64,000 nt of DNA from Fallopia convolvulus (lineage: Eukaryota; Streptophyta; Magnoliopsida; Caryophyllales; Polygonaceae): NCBI GenBank assembly GCA_964016875.1, contig OZ024720.1:40701106-40765105 (forward strand), written 5' to 3'. The position numbers and the translations under genes are program-made. This document shows, piece by piece, positions 1 through 11,476 of this stretch. The stretch's first letter is position 1. Every line of letters begins with the position of its first letter. The notes below the pieces were generated by a model. The model was not told the DNA's origin and did no database searches. It saw only the letters and a list, made by a program, of their open reading frames with translations.

Positions 1-1407
1 GATCCTCGGCCCATGGTGGTGGTATGCTCGATCCTGCGTACTCGGGCTGAGGAGGTGGTGGGTAGTGAGGCTGGAAATGGTCTTGATACATCACCGGGTT
101 GTAAGGCATTAAGCCATATGCATGAGGGTCGATAGGAGCTGGTGGAGGGTCGACAGGAGCTTGTGGCACCTCGTTAACGAAGCTGGTTGCCTCGTTAACA
201 GTGTTGGGTGGTGGCTGGAAATGGTCGTTAACGACCTTGGTTGGCTCGTTGACGAAGATGTTGCCTCCTAATTCCTCCGTCTCCATGTCTTCTTCTGTAA
301 GTTGAGCTCCTCAGTGCCGCCCTCGGTGTCGGCTTCCTCGGTGTCATTGCCTACGACCTCGGTATCCTCTTGCTCATCTTCTTCTTCATATTCGTCCACA
401 TCGTCCCGCTCAAACCGGGTGTGACATGGTCGAAGCGATAGCTCATCCTCCGGTTTTGGCTCCAATGGGTAAGGCTGGCCCGTCCACACTTCGTACCAAT
501 TCGGTACGTAGAGTAGATCGTACATGTCGAGGGAAGGTATGACGACTTGATCTCGAACCTTCACTTTGTAGCCTCCCTCGGCTTGCACGAAAATCCCGGC
601 ACTATACCAATAGTTCTTGTTGAGGAGTTGAGCGTGGGCCGGTGTGTAGCGGGTGAGATCCACTCCAAGATTTTTAGCCAAGAGGCTAACCAAATTGCCA
701 CACCACACCTCCTTGGACTTGTGGGACTTCTCGACATAGTAGAGCCATTCGTACCCCAAATTCAAGGGGCTGGGCTCCTCGAAGAGGATGGTGCGGAAGC
801 AAGCGACCTCCGTTCTTGTAGGCCGGTTCAACTCCTTCTTCGGCCAAAATGTTGCGGCGAGGACTCTTAAGATAATCCGGAAGATGGGGTTGACTATGGT
901 TGCCCCGGATAGCGCCGCGGTGGAGGATTGAACCTCTCCGGTGATGTAGCTCCAAGTGTGGGTCACTCGGTAGTCCTTCAAGCTATAGTCTCTAGATGGG
1001 TTTGGAAGCTCCAAGATTGCATTGAACTCCGCCATGGTGAAGTCACGGTCCTCGTTACCGAGCCGGAACCGAATGCGTCCCGCCGAGATCTTCGACGAGA
1101 AGTTGGTCTCCAAGGTGGCCAAGAACTCGGATGTGAGGGCTGGATAATGTGGCAAGCTCTCTTGCTTCAATAAATGTGTGGCCCCAAGGATGATGAAGGC
1201 GTCCTTGACATCCGTGTAGATGCCCGTAGAGACGGCGCTAGACTTCGAGAACCATCGGGTGTAATGGTCCTTCTCCATAAAATCCCGGTAGCGCCGTACT
1301 TGGCTCTGACTGCTCAAAATCACATCGTCCACCCGGGGTGGAGATGGAGACCTGTGGTTCCTCCTCTTCTTCTGGGCTCGGGTAGCGGGTCTGCTTGAAC
1401 TAGCCAT
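1..1407 (-). pseudogene. Accessory ORF of D1, frameshifted and truncated
   Basis: Starts at the ATG complementary to 1405-1407 (MASSSRPATRAQ), just inside a basic N-terminus. Residues about 80-260 look like the plant-specific 'putative plant transposon protein' domain seen downstream of pol in Athila-type elements (motifs GRIRFRLGNEDRDFTMAEFN and WSYITGEVQSS). An acidic Asp/Glu tract follows. Compared with D2 a single-base deletion near position 298 shifts the frame, ending the protein at 268; the rest of the D2-like frame, including the VNE/VND repeats, continues out of frame to position 1. No signal peptide or membrane segment is visible. Function unknown; calling it envelope is not supported. 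Confidence 0.75.
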
Positions 1408-2564
1408 GGATCCTACAAAATAATCGAAAATTTTCCAAGATAAGATCCGCTCAAAAATAATAGGTACGAGACCCCATACATGGTCTAAAAATTAACATCG
1501 GAATTATTCATAAACTACCCAATTGGGTTGTTCACGGGTCTGGGCTCGGATCGATCATCTATGAAGTGCAGGGTCGTTAACGAGCCTGGGTGGGTCGTTA
1601 ACGACCCGCCGAGAGGAAAACCAGAAATTTCCGAAATTAAATCTACCTCTAATTCAACACAAATCAAGCATGCAATCTTCTATTATTCTCCACAATTCCC
1701 TCATTGGGTAAAAGCACCCCATACTTACTCAATTACCCATCCCTAACATGCTAAAAAGTTCCCGGAATTTTGACATGCAAAGTTCGAACTTTTAGATCTA
1801 GAACAAGAAAAATTCATGCTTTCTTAACTAAAGGGTTACAATAGCTAATCTAACATGAATAAACTTACCTAAAACATGAACAACTAAGCACAATCAAGAA
1901 TTTTTAGAACGAAATTCAAGCATGCTCATCGATCTCCCTAAAAATTATGATTCATGATATGAAATTTAACCCTATAGATAATCAATCATGCAAATTCAAG
2001 CAAGGGTTTAGAAATCATACCGGAGAACCGAGAATTAAAAGGACAAGGGTCGGAATCGGGGTGGTTAACGAGCTCGTCGTCGACGGTGAATGGCTTTCGA
2101 ACTCCGGTAACGATGGCGTCTCCGGTGGTCGTTAGCGTGAGATTTCCGACTCGGTGGGAGAGAAGGCAAAGGGATTGAGAGAGTTTTGGGTTTGAGAGTG
2201 AATGTGGGAGAGATTGTGGTAGAATTTTGGGAGGGGTAGAAGGGTTTTTATAGGAGGAGTAAGGATAGAGGGTGGCGGTGGCTAGGGTTAGAAAAATTGG
2301 CTAGGTTAGAATTACTTACCTGCTCCGTATTGTGACGAATCGGGTCGTCCGAACTGGGTCGTTAACGACCCTGGGTGGGTCGTTAACGAGCCACCGTAGC
2401 CTCCTTGAGTGAATTTTCGACCCCTTTTTTCCTGAAATCTTGTTAGCTCAAAAATCTTATTTCTATCCTATTTTAAAACTAAAAATAAAAATAAAAGAAA
2501 GCTAGGAAATAATCTAAAAGAAAAATAAAAATAAAATAAAATAAACTAAACCTATTCTAAAAGG
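1408..2564 (-). other. D1 non-coding spacer between gag-PR and accessory ORF
   Basis: About 1.15 kb with no credible reading frame. It corresponds to 59988-61137 in D2 and is well conserved between the copies. It holds three groups of the GTTAAC palindrome (1574 and 1595; 2063; 2359 and 2380), each pair exactly 21 bp apart. It may be the leader of a separate mRNA for the accessory ORF; that is inference. Confidence 0.6.
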
Positions 2565-2609
2565 CGGGTTGCCTCCCGTAAGCGCTATGTTTAACGTCGT
2601 TAGCCCGAC
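2565..2609 (-). promoter_or_regulatory. Conserved double-hairpin element after the Gag-PR ORF
   Basis: The plus strand reads CGGG-TTGCCT-CCCG (2565-2578), then AGCGCT, then GTCG-TTAGCC-CGAC (2596-2609). Both are short stem-loops. The same block follows protease in D2 (about 61138-61170) and integrase in element C (43018-43062), so it marks the 3' border of the missing pol. Its role (translation start, splicing, packaging) is unknown. Confidence 0.5.
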
Positions 2610-2620
2610 GAGCTCTCTTG

Positions 2621-5260
2621 CTAGTCTTGTGGTGGTTCATGTCTGGCCATGTTAGGGTCTTGAGATACCTTGTCTGTAGCTTTACTGCCTCTGTGCACTT
2701 GAATTGCTAAATTAGGATCTTCTTCTTCTATCAGTAAGCTCGATATCCCTGGGTTATTGGTGTAGTCCGAAAGCCAAGGTGGTTTGGACTTTTCTGTAAC
2801 CTCTGTAGTAGGGCCTTTGTGCATGGGAGCATCAGTGATCGGCAGATGTGGCTCGGTAGGGACTGTGGTGTCGAGTTCGGGTTGAGTCAACTCTAGTTGT
2901 GCCACTCCAATTGGGTCGTTGGCTTTTTGATCTAAATTGAATTCCACCCGTTCCTCTCCTATATCAAAAGTGAGGAGTCCCTTACGCACATCAACTCTTG
3001 CTCTTGCTGTGGCTAAGAATGGTCGCCCGAGAATTATGGGGACATGAGGGTCTTCCGGCATATCAAGGACAATAAAATCATTCGGTATAAAGAATTTCCC
3101 AACTTGAATAGGGTAATCGTCCACTACTCCTGTTTCTTTGACACTTGACCCATCTGCCATGTACAGATTCATGTCTACTGGTTCCAGTGGTCCCATATTT
3201 GCTTTAGACCAGATTGAGAGTGGAACAAGACTAGCACTGGCACCAAGATCGCATAAAGCTTTGAACTTGTGGTTTCCTATGCCGATTGTGATTGCAAACC
3301 TCCCAGGATCTCCAAGCTTTTCTGGAAGAGCTATGGATCTGACCTCATCCTGCAGCTCTGTAATAGATCTTTTCCTGCTAAGAATATCTTTCAAGAATTT
3401 TGTGTAAGCCGGCATTTCGCTTAGGGCCACAGCGAATGGGATGGAAATATTAATGCCCTGAAGAATCTTAACGAAACGCTTGAACTTACTCTCAGTAGAG
3501 TCCATAGATTTCTTAGTTGGAAATGGAAGAGTTTTCACCATTCTCGGAACCAAGTTAGGCTCGAGAGGTGAGAGTACCGGGTCGACACTGGGGTCGTTCG
3601 GTGTCCTCGGCGGGTCGTTACCGACCTTGGTGGGGTCGTTAACTACCCTGGGATCGAGAGGAGGGCTCGGTTTAGAAAACTTACCTGGGGTCGGATCGTT
3701 AGGAATCCTCGGAGCCTCGTCATCCTGGCTTGTAGGTTCGGTACTAGCTCTCGCTGGCTCGTTAACGAGCTGGCTGGCAAGATCTTGTTCCTCCTTCTCT
3801 TCAGCTTGAACTCTCTCCGGTAGTGTCTTCCCGCTTCTAAGGTGTACCGCTGCTATTTGGCCTCTAGGGTTCTCTTCGGGACGACCCGGGAGTTGCCCTT
3901 GTGGTCTTGGGATCCGTGCAGCAAGGTCTCCTAGTTGGGAATCAACACTCCTCTTCCAAATATCGAACTCTCCCCATCTTTTATCCAATCCGTTGATGCT
4001 CTCTTTAATCTCCAGAACCCATGATGGTGTCTCCTGATGGCCTGGAGGTCGATATGGTGCAAGTCGTCTATCTTGCGGGGGCCCTGTGTAATTATGATTT
4101 GTATTCTGATTGCCCCATGATTGATAGTTGTTCGACCTGTCATTATAATTAGGCTGGTTCCTGTAGGGTCCTCTCATGTAATTCATCTCAGCTATCGTCT
4201 CAGCGGTTCTAACCTGCTCAATGTTAGTGCAAGCAGAAGTGCTATGCGCAGAAGAACCACATTCTTTACATGATTGAGAGGATTTCAGAAAACTTACCTG
4301 TTTCCTCAAACGGTTGACCTCATCTTGTAAGAATTGATTTTTAACATCGGGGTCAACTTCATCTCGATTGGGCACATAGAGACGTTTTTGAGTTTGTGGA
4401 GCCTGCTGGGTTCCGTACATAGCATCGTAATTCGCCAGCTTGTCCAACAGTTCCCACGCCTCTGTCGGGTTCATCTCTATAAAACCGCACGCAGTATGCG
4501 TGTTGATGCGGTTCTTGGTCTCCGCGTTAATACCCTGGAAAAAGATTTCTTGCAATACATATAAAGGTTGCCCATGAGTAGGGCATTGTCTAAGCATCTC
4601 TTTAAATCTTTCCCATGTTTCAACAAATGTCTCATTAGGCAACTGGTGATAAGAGGTGATACGTTTCCTTAACTCCGTTGTCTTAGCAGGAGGGAAAAAC
4701 TTTGTAAGAAATTGATCATACAAAGCTTTCCAAGTCCTGATAGACTTAGAAGGTAGGCTCTCTAACCAGTTCAGGGCCTTTCCAGTAAGTGACCATCTAA
4801 AAGCTTTTAACAGAACATATTCTAGTTAGACACCTTCAGCAGCTATGGTGTCACATAAATCAAGAAAATTTCTAATATGCTCCATAGGGCACTCAGCAGG
4901 TTTCCCTTCAAACTGAGCCCGTTTAATCAAGGATATAAATTGAGACTTGATCTCAAAAGGTTTCTCTATCGCAGGAAGCACAATAGGAGATTCTGGCACC
5001 CTCAATTCCGGATGCATGTATTGCTTGGCATTCCTTGGATAGGCGTTTAGCTCTTCTTGCAGTCGAGCCTTGTCTGCATCAGCGCCGTCCTTCTCGGCTT
5101 TTAGTGCCTCCATCTGGGTCCGGAGGATCTCTAACTCTCGAGCCATCTCTTCAGCTGTGGCCATGGCTCGGTTTTCTCGGAATCGTCGGTGCAGGGAACG
5201 TTCGGGTTCTGAGTAATAACTTGAGCTATCAAACTGAAGCCTTATTCGTCCTACCGGCAT
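2621..5260 (-). pseudogene. gag: Gag-protease ORF of D1 with one in-frame stop
   Basis: One frame runs from 5260 to 2621 and is interrupted only by a TAA at 4826-4828, where D2 has a serine codon (two base changes). The likely start is the ATG at 5164 (MATAEEMAREL), though the frame is open to an earlier Met at 5260. In order: an N-terminal coiled coil, a retrotransposon gag domain (LPNETFVETWERFK), a CCHC zinc knuckle (CKECGSSAHSTSAC), a Pro/Asp-rich linker with 7-residue NDP repeats, and an aspartic protease domain (CDLGASASLVPLS, then PIILGRPFLAT). A 45-nt in-frame deletion before GWGEFD separates it from D2. The frame ends after about 100 residues beyond protease, with no RT. Confidence 0.85.
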
Positions 5261-5353
5261 ACACTAAGAAAACAAACAAAGAAAACAAAAATTAAAAACA
5301 AAAACGGGGTCGGGCTAGTCCCGATCCCAAAGATAAACTAACAACTCGTTGCT

Positions 5354-5371
5354 TCCCCGGCAACGGCGCCA
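5354..5371 (-). other. Primer-binding site, tRNA-Asp type
   Basis: The plus strand TCCCCGGCAACGGCGCCA equals the 3' end of plant tRNA-Asp, so the minus strand is an 18-nt primer-binding site. It lies 3 nt from the LTR edge, as in Athila-type elements. Confidence 0.85.
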
Positions 5372-5374
5372 ATT

Positions 5375-6866
5375 TGTTGATAGGGTTTCTCGGCCAACAA
5401 ATAAATTTGTAAGTCAAGACCCCGCTGAGTACAGTGGAGTCAGGATCGTTCCACAGGAAGCAAGGTTGTTTGTCTATCAATCTAATAAAAATCAAATAAA
5501 ATCAAACACAATCAATCACGAGATGCCTCGTTAACGACCTTGTTAGGATCGTTACCGAATCACCGAACACAAAAATACCAATTAACGACCTAATAAAATT
5601 CTAATTAATACTCGGTACCGAAGCAAGCATTCAGCAACGAAGATTTATCAGAAATAATTCAATAAAACAAATATCTAGGATAAGGGACACCACAACATAG
5701 CCAATCATAAGAATTCGTAAGAAGATAAGATCATGCCTTTAAATAGATAGAGTCATCAACTTTCATTGACTTGACAAGTAAATTAATCTATTTTCATAAA
5801 CTAACTCACTCAATTGCTTGTTTTGGATCTAAAGCTTGAAACTTTTGTTTTCAAACAATATCAACCTTCAAGTTACTAACTTTCTCTTTCAATCAAGTTA
5901 AAACTCAAATTACCTCAACTCTCGTTTCAGTATTAAGCACAACAAACAATCTCAATAAAGATAAAAGGCATTAAACACACAATCTTACTCATCAAACATG
6001 CTCAACTATGCCGGGCTTAACCCCGACCCTAGAAAAATAGACTACTCACTACTCATGATTAAGAAACTAAAAACTTCAATAAAAACAAACATTGAAACAA
6101 AACTCAAACTTAAATTAATAACAAAAATATCGTCTTACAGAGAATCAGAAGAAAACCAAACCAAAACAATCACCGAACACACTCGATCAACGAACCTCGG
6201 AAACCGTCGTCACTGACTTCCGATCCTTCGGCCTTCCTCCAAATCTCCTCCAAAACTAGCTCTAAAATTCTACTCCAAAATTCCGCCTCCCCTTTCTATG
6301 CTAGATAGAAGGGTATTTATACTAGAAAATCCTAAAAAACTAAAAAGGCTAAAAGATAAAAACTTCCCTAAAAAGATAGAAACAATCTCTAAAAGATAGA
6401 AATAAAATCTAGAAAGATATTAAACCCTAAAATACATATTCTAATAACCCATAAAGATTCTAAAAAGATACTCAACCGATACGGAAATAAATTCCAGCTC
6501 AGGATCGGTGAATAATAAAATAATACTCCGAAATCTTCCTCTTCGTGGCCTCGTTAACGACCCTTTACAGCCTCGTTAACGAGCCTGGGGTTTTGTTTTC
6601 TTCAACACCTCCTCTCGTTTTCTTGAGATTTGACTTCTTAAATCTTGCACTTTCCCGTCCTTCACTGTGATGCTCCAAATTTAGCTCCATTTAGCTCCTT
6701 TCCTCGCTAAAACCTGCAAAATACACAAAATAGCGTAGATTCCACCCTTTTCGTAGATTTATGCAAAACTAACTAAAAACACTTAAAACAAAACCTAAAA
6801 TAGACAAAATTAATCCTAATAAACAAAGAGAACCTATCAAAAACTATACCAAAAATGAGAACATCA
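5375..6866 (-). repeat. 5' LTR of D1
   Basis: The plus strand begins TGTTGATAGG next to the primer-binding site and ends ...GAACATCA, so the LTR is bounded by TG and CA. The length is 1492 bp. The first 100 bp match the D2 LTR and the U5 end of the C LTRs closely. It contains palindrome pairs at 5528/5549 and 6551/6573. Confidence 0.85.
6314..6321 (-). promoter_or_regulatory. Probable LTR TATA box (TATAAATA)
   Basis: TATAAATA on the minus strand inside the D1 LTR. The left LTR of C has the same motif at 38404-38411; the equivalent site in the right LTR of C is mutated. Position relative to the transcript start is inferred. Confidence 0.5.
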
Positions 6867-7566
6867 GATATATGGTTACATGATGCACTGGATTGCATAT
6901 CATATTGCAACGAGATTAAAAGGACCTGTGATTGTCTTCCCCTGAACTGTAATTCAGAAAATCTTGGGATTTCTTTATTAAAGCGACCTACGAGTCATAC
7001 AGGATATACGGATCATACAGGACCTAAAGGTCAATATTCAGGAGATCTTTGGATTTCTTTGCTAAAGGGACCATAAGAGTCCATATACAGTAAACCCGGG
7101 GCAGATTCAGGCTTGAATAGTTTACAGAATAATGAATCGGATACATCCGTATTTGCATTTGCATAGTAAATTCTTCTATGATATATAAAATATGTATGTA
7201 TATGTACATGGATTAAATGTTTGACTCTCTATGAAATAATTGATGATGGTTTATATTCACTGAGTATGCGACTCACGTAAATCGCAAAACAATTTTTCAG
7301 GTTTAGCTAGAACTTACTGGTGTGTGTCTCTTTTAGAGGTCACGTTCATACAGGTCGATCGGCTGAAGCTCTAAGCAACCTTCTCCTCCTCATTTTGCAT
7401 CATAGACATATTAGTTGTAATATAAAGTTAGAGTAATAGATGTTTTTGTATGAGTAGTAACGACATAGAACTGTGTGTGTGCAACCTTTTATGGTTGTTA
7501 TTTCCGCTTTATGCTTACATGGATAGTTAATATATGTCTCTTATCTATGTATATAAGATGTAAGTT
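6867..7566. other. Degenerate non-coding DNA between D1 and copia F
   Basis: No coding sequence seen. It includes an imperfect tandem duplication of about 85 bp (near 6958-7005 and 7042-7088, sharing GGATTTCTTT). It resembles decayed gypsy LTR sequence but I cannot place it in a family. A 22-bp perfect palindrome sits at its end (7567-7588). Confidence 0.4.
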
Positions 7567-7567
7567 C

Positions 7568-7825
7568 CTATGACGTATACGTCATAGGGTATAAGCGTGT
7601 CACATTTACATGCTTAATAATCGGACTAAAGGTCTCCGTATAATCACAGCCAAGCCTTTGATAAAAACCTTTAGCAACAAGACGGGCCTTGTAGTTCTCG
7701 AGTGTTCTGTTAGATTTGTATTTGACACGAAACACCCATTTGCATCCTACAATGTTCGAAGCTTGGTCAGGAGGCACTAAGACCCATGTATCGTTATGTA
7801 AGAGAGGCGAGAACTCAGTTTCCAT
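7568..7825 (-). pseudogene. Start of copia reverse transcriptase (F), truncated
   Basis: An 85-codon fragment with the N-terminal motifs of the RVT_2 domain (NDTWVLVPP, GCKWVFRVKY, ARLVAKGF, DYTETFSP). These are the conserved opening blocks of copia RT. The reading breaks about 25 residues past ETFSP, where the element is cut, so the catalytic YVDD block is absent. The linker from integrase (about 7826-8500) is present in fragments with frameshifts. Confidence 0.8.
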
Positions 7826-8144
7826 GGCCCGACGCCAGCCCGGGTCCTCCTAGGCTTGGGTGATATTGAGGGGTTCTTCATGAGGGTAAAGAGAAGCATG
7901 AAGGTTAAGGCGGTGAATTGGTTTGTGAATATTGTGCATTGAGTGAGTAACGACTCAGTTGGGTGGTGGTGGAGGCTGGTCAATGGCCAGTGATGCATTG
8001 CTAAGTGACCAATCAGGAGGCGAGTTCGAGGGAGGTGTCAAGGGTGAGGTCGAAGAGTGAGAAGAATCGGGCAGAGGGTTAGGCGAGAAATTAGAATTAG
8101 GGTTTGGGTTTTCTTGTATGGAAAGCAAGGGACCAGGGGAAGGA

Positions 8145-8999
8145 TTAGGGTTTGGGGTGTACCGTGTACGGCGAAGACGGTATATTTGGGTCGGGCTGGA
8201 CTAGGAGCTGTTCAGAGATGGGGTCGGGCTCAAGGAGAACCGTGCAGTGCAACACGGTCCACGAATCCAATGAGGGTTCAATAGGCGCACCTAATTTGGG
8301 TGCATTGGTTTGGAGAAAAGGAAAAACATGCTCAACAAAGGAAACATGTCTAGAGGTATAGATTTTATAGGTAGCGGGATCAAGGCAAAGGAAAGCTCTT
8401 CGGGTTAGAGAGTAGCCAACAAATATGCAAGGCAAGGATTTGGGATCAAACTTGTTGGAGGTGTAGGGTTTTAACCAAGGAAAACAAAGACAACCAAAAC
8501 TTTTTAACTTTTAATAATTAGGTTGAGTTTGAAAGAGTTTGAGAAAAGGAGAGAGATTTTGAAGGGTTGGAGTGGGCATTCGATTGATGAGATAGACAAC
8601 GGTTTGGAAGGCGAACGTCCACAATGTGGTAGGCAGCCCGAAATGTGTCAATAAGGCAAGACCAATTTCAACGATATGCTTATGATGACGTTCAGAGAAC
8701 CCATTATGTTGTGGCGTGTGAGGAGGGGTGGTAAGATGAGAAATTTCGGCGGTTTGGAGAAAGGATTTGAGTGCAACGTACTCACAACAATTGTCAAAAT
8801 ATAGGATTTTAATTTTAAGTTTGGAAGAAATTTCAACAACTGCTTTGAACTTAATGAAGATGGATTTAGTGTCGGGCTTATGTTTGAGAGGATATAGCCA
8901 AATGTATTTTGTAAGGTGAGCAACATAGATGACATAATAACGATAACCCTCAAACGAAAACATTAGTGACATACAAACATCAGAAAAGATAATTTCCAA
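8145..8999 (-). pseudogene. Copia integrase and linker (F)
   Basis: From 8999 to 8511 an open stretch shows the integrase core: an FSDVCMS block in place of the usual D-WGP, then FDNCCEYV (usual SDNGGEF) and TPQHNGFSERHHKH with the catalytic Glu. A second stretch (8435-8145) carries the usual downstream copia block PCIFVGYS. A frameshift and a stop separate the two. Degenerate but clearly recognisable. Confidence 0.75.
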
Positions 9000-9143
9000 A
9001 GGATAAGTAGAAGAAATTGAAGAAACACCAAAGGGAAACTTGTGACTTATTCATGGAACAAGAAGAACAATAATAAAACTTGCTAGAACTAGGAAACTGA
9101 AAAGTGTTTTGCATTAATTTTAAAATCAGGGGTGCTAGGTGCC

Positions 9144-9941
9144 TTAACTTGTGATGCCACAGTGAGCCACAGAAAGTTGAGCATTGAGGACTCTAGGACG
9201 AACATCGGAAGACAAAAGGTAGACACCATTGATGCATGGACCACTAAGAAGAGTTTGACCGGTTGAGAGATCCTTCGCAAGAAAAGAGTTGAGTAAGAAT
9301 TCAACAAAAGGATTATTTTGAGAAGTGAATTTTGAAATGGAAATAATGTTGTTGGAAATCTCAGGAACATGAAGAACGTTATCTAAGAAAAAAGTTTTGG
9401 TTGTCGTTTGTAACGATAGTTTTCCAAGGTTAGAGATTTGAAGGCCCTTACCATTCCTAACAAGAAGTTCATCAGGACAATCATAAGGGTAGTGAATACT
9501 GAGGTTTTTGAGATCATTCGTGACATTGTCAAACACACCACTATCCATGATCCAAGGTTGAGGAGTGGTTAATGCTTGATTGTCTTGAAGCGGCGGAGGA
9601 GGTGGTGGTGATTGCGGTCGATATGGATTAGGTGGTCGTAGGTGCGGTGCAACACGTCGAAACTCGTTGCAAAAACCAACCATGTGATTTGTCGCACGAC
9701 ACCATTGACAACAGCTTGGAAAGGACAAGGTGGAGGGCGATTAGGATTTTGCATGTTAGGGTTAGGATTTTGCAGGGGGATAGTTGTTTTGCATGGGAGG
9801 AGGATAAGGGTAGTAGTTTTGAGGCGGAGTGGGGTAGTTTTGTGTAGGCTGATGTGGAGGGAATGGTGGTTGACTGGACAAGTTTTGGGCCGGCGCCGAG
9901 CGTGACTTGGACCGAGATCTTGACTGCACAGTCATAGCGCT
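9144..9941 (-). pseudogene. Gag C-terminus, zinc knuckle and protease (F)
   Basis: The stretch next to insert G encodes a Pro/Gln/Tyr-rich Gag tail (9941-9762). A shifted frame (9728-9144) then gives a CCHC knuckle (CQWCRATNHMVGFC), a proline-rich linker and a protease-like region with PWIMDSG, whose Asp-Ser-Gly is kept, followed by the copia pre-integrase segment. Frameshifts separate the pieces. Confidence 0.7.
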
Positions 9942-11467
9942 TGTAATAACCCTCTTTTCCAAGAAGGACAATTATGTAATTTCCTTTTTTATTTTGTTTA
10001 ATAAAATAAATTGTGGCAGTATTCTCATAATAATGGTATATTGCTTACCTAAGTTATTTTATTAAATGAGAATTAAGCAACTAACCTCTAAAGGGTTATT
10101 TGAAATGATAATGGACATTACTCATATGTTAAAGGGAATAACATAAATAAATTTAGAATTTTAAGAGAAAGACCTCAAAAGTGTTTAAACATATTTTTTT
10201 AAGACAAAGAGAATTATTGTAATATTTTGAATTCAAACTTTCCAAACTTTTATTTCCTTAGAAATATATTAAGGGTAATTATTAATATTAAAGACATTTT
10301 TTGTTCATTTCTTAAACTAGAGGGGTGGTTTATGTAAATTCTTGAAAATAGATTAAAAAATGGGGGATATTCTTCCCCACCTTGCTCTTGAACTTCAAAT
10401 GAGAATTCAAGCTCATTTCTAAATGGACATGGATTCCGTAAAAGACTGTTTGTCACTTTCTTCACCCTCTACATGTTCCCTATATCCATTTGGGGGCATT
10501 CAATCAAAATCATCCCGAAAATCTCGTTCTATCTCGTTCTAGGTCAAATGTAACGTTTTTGTAAAATCGCCCAAATTAAATTCGAATGGACGAGGATAAT
10601 GTTGAAGTTAAGAAGGAAAGGATATAGAGGATTCAATGGAATGAATTAGGGGATCAATCCCGATTCAATTACAAGATAAATCACCCATAAATTGGCGAAT
10701 TCAACGGGATTGTGTCCAAGGCTTTAATGGAGGATTTTGGGCTCGTTTTTGGAGCGTTGAAGCTCATTCTTGGCCTTATAAGTAGATCTTCCCATTGCCT
10801 TTCTAACCTTAATAAAAACCACTCCCTTTCAAATGGGAATTTGGTCAAAATTCGATCTAGAAACCCACACAAAAATTAGTTTCTGCTTTTGTTCGAACAC
10901 TCTCATGGGAGCCGCTTGTTCAGCGGTGTTTTCCGGCCACTACGGACCATCCCAAGCTCTGTCTCTGCCAACAGTTGGTAGCCACTGCTCGCATGATTTG
11001 GAATAAAGTAAGTAATACGAATTACTCGAATCTCTGTAAAACATTAAGTAGTTCTGCTTAACATCTTCTAATTTAGATAGGAATAAAACTCCGTCACGAG
11101 TCCAATGACACCTCACACGCCTCAAATCGATTCTAGACGGAGGAGAACGAAGCTTCTGAAGTTAGAGACACGCGTTGTTGTTGCTGCTGTATGTAGCAGG
11201 CCCGCGAGGCTGACCCGGCCCGTTTGGCTTGTCTCCTTACCCATTTTGGCCTTATTTTATGTGTTTTATTACTTTGTGTATTTATAATAAAATAAAATAT
11301 TATTAAATCTTAATTTATAAGATTTTAAAAATATTTTTATTATATTTTTATGAGAGAAAAATAGAAAATATATTTTATTATAAACTTTGCAAATAGAAAA
11401 CAAATGATGAATATTATTGATTTATTCCTTAAAAATATGTACTTTGAAAAAAGATATGTTTTTTTAT

Positions 11468-11476
11468 TATTACATA
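11468..11476 (+). repeat. 9-bp target duplication, left (TATTACATA)
   Basis: Identical to 12804-12812 on the other side of the MULE. Confidence 0.9.

Larger units (their letters stand above)
1..6866 (-). mobile_element. Family D copy 1: pol-less Athila-like Ty3/gypsy element (partial)
   Basis: Read on the minus strand the order is 5' LTR (6866-5375), tRNA-Asp primer-binding site, gag-protease ORF, a 1.2-kb spacer and an accessory ORF cut by the window start. Gag and protease resemble the Athila branch of Ty3/gypsy. No reverse transcriptase, RNase H or integrase is found between protease and accessory ORF, so the copy is non-autonomous. The second copy at 55860-64000 has the same order, so the lack of pol is a family trait. 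The flank after the LTR starts GATAT (6867-6871), the expected target duplication; its partner is outside the window. Confidence 0.9.
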
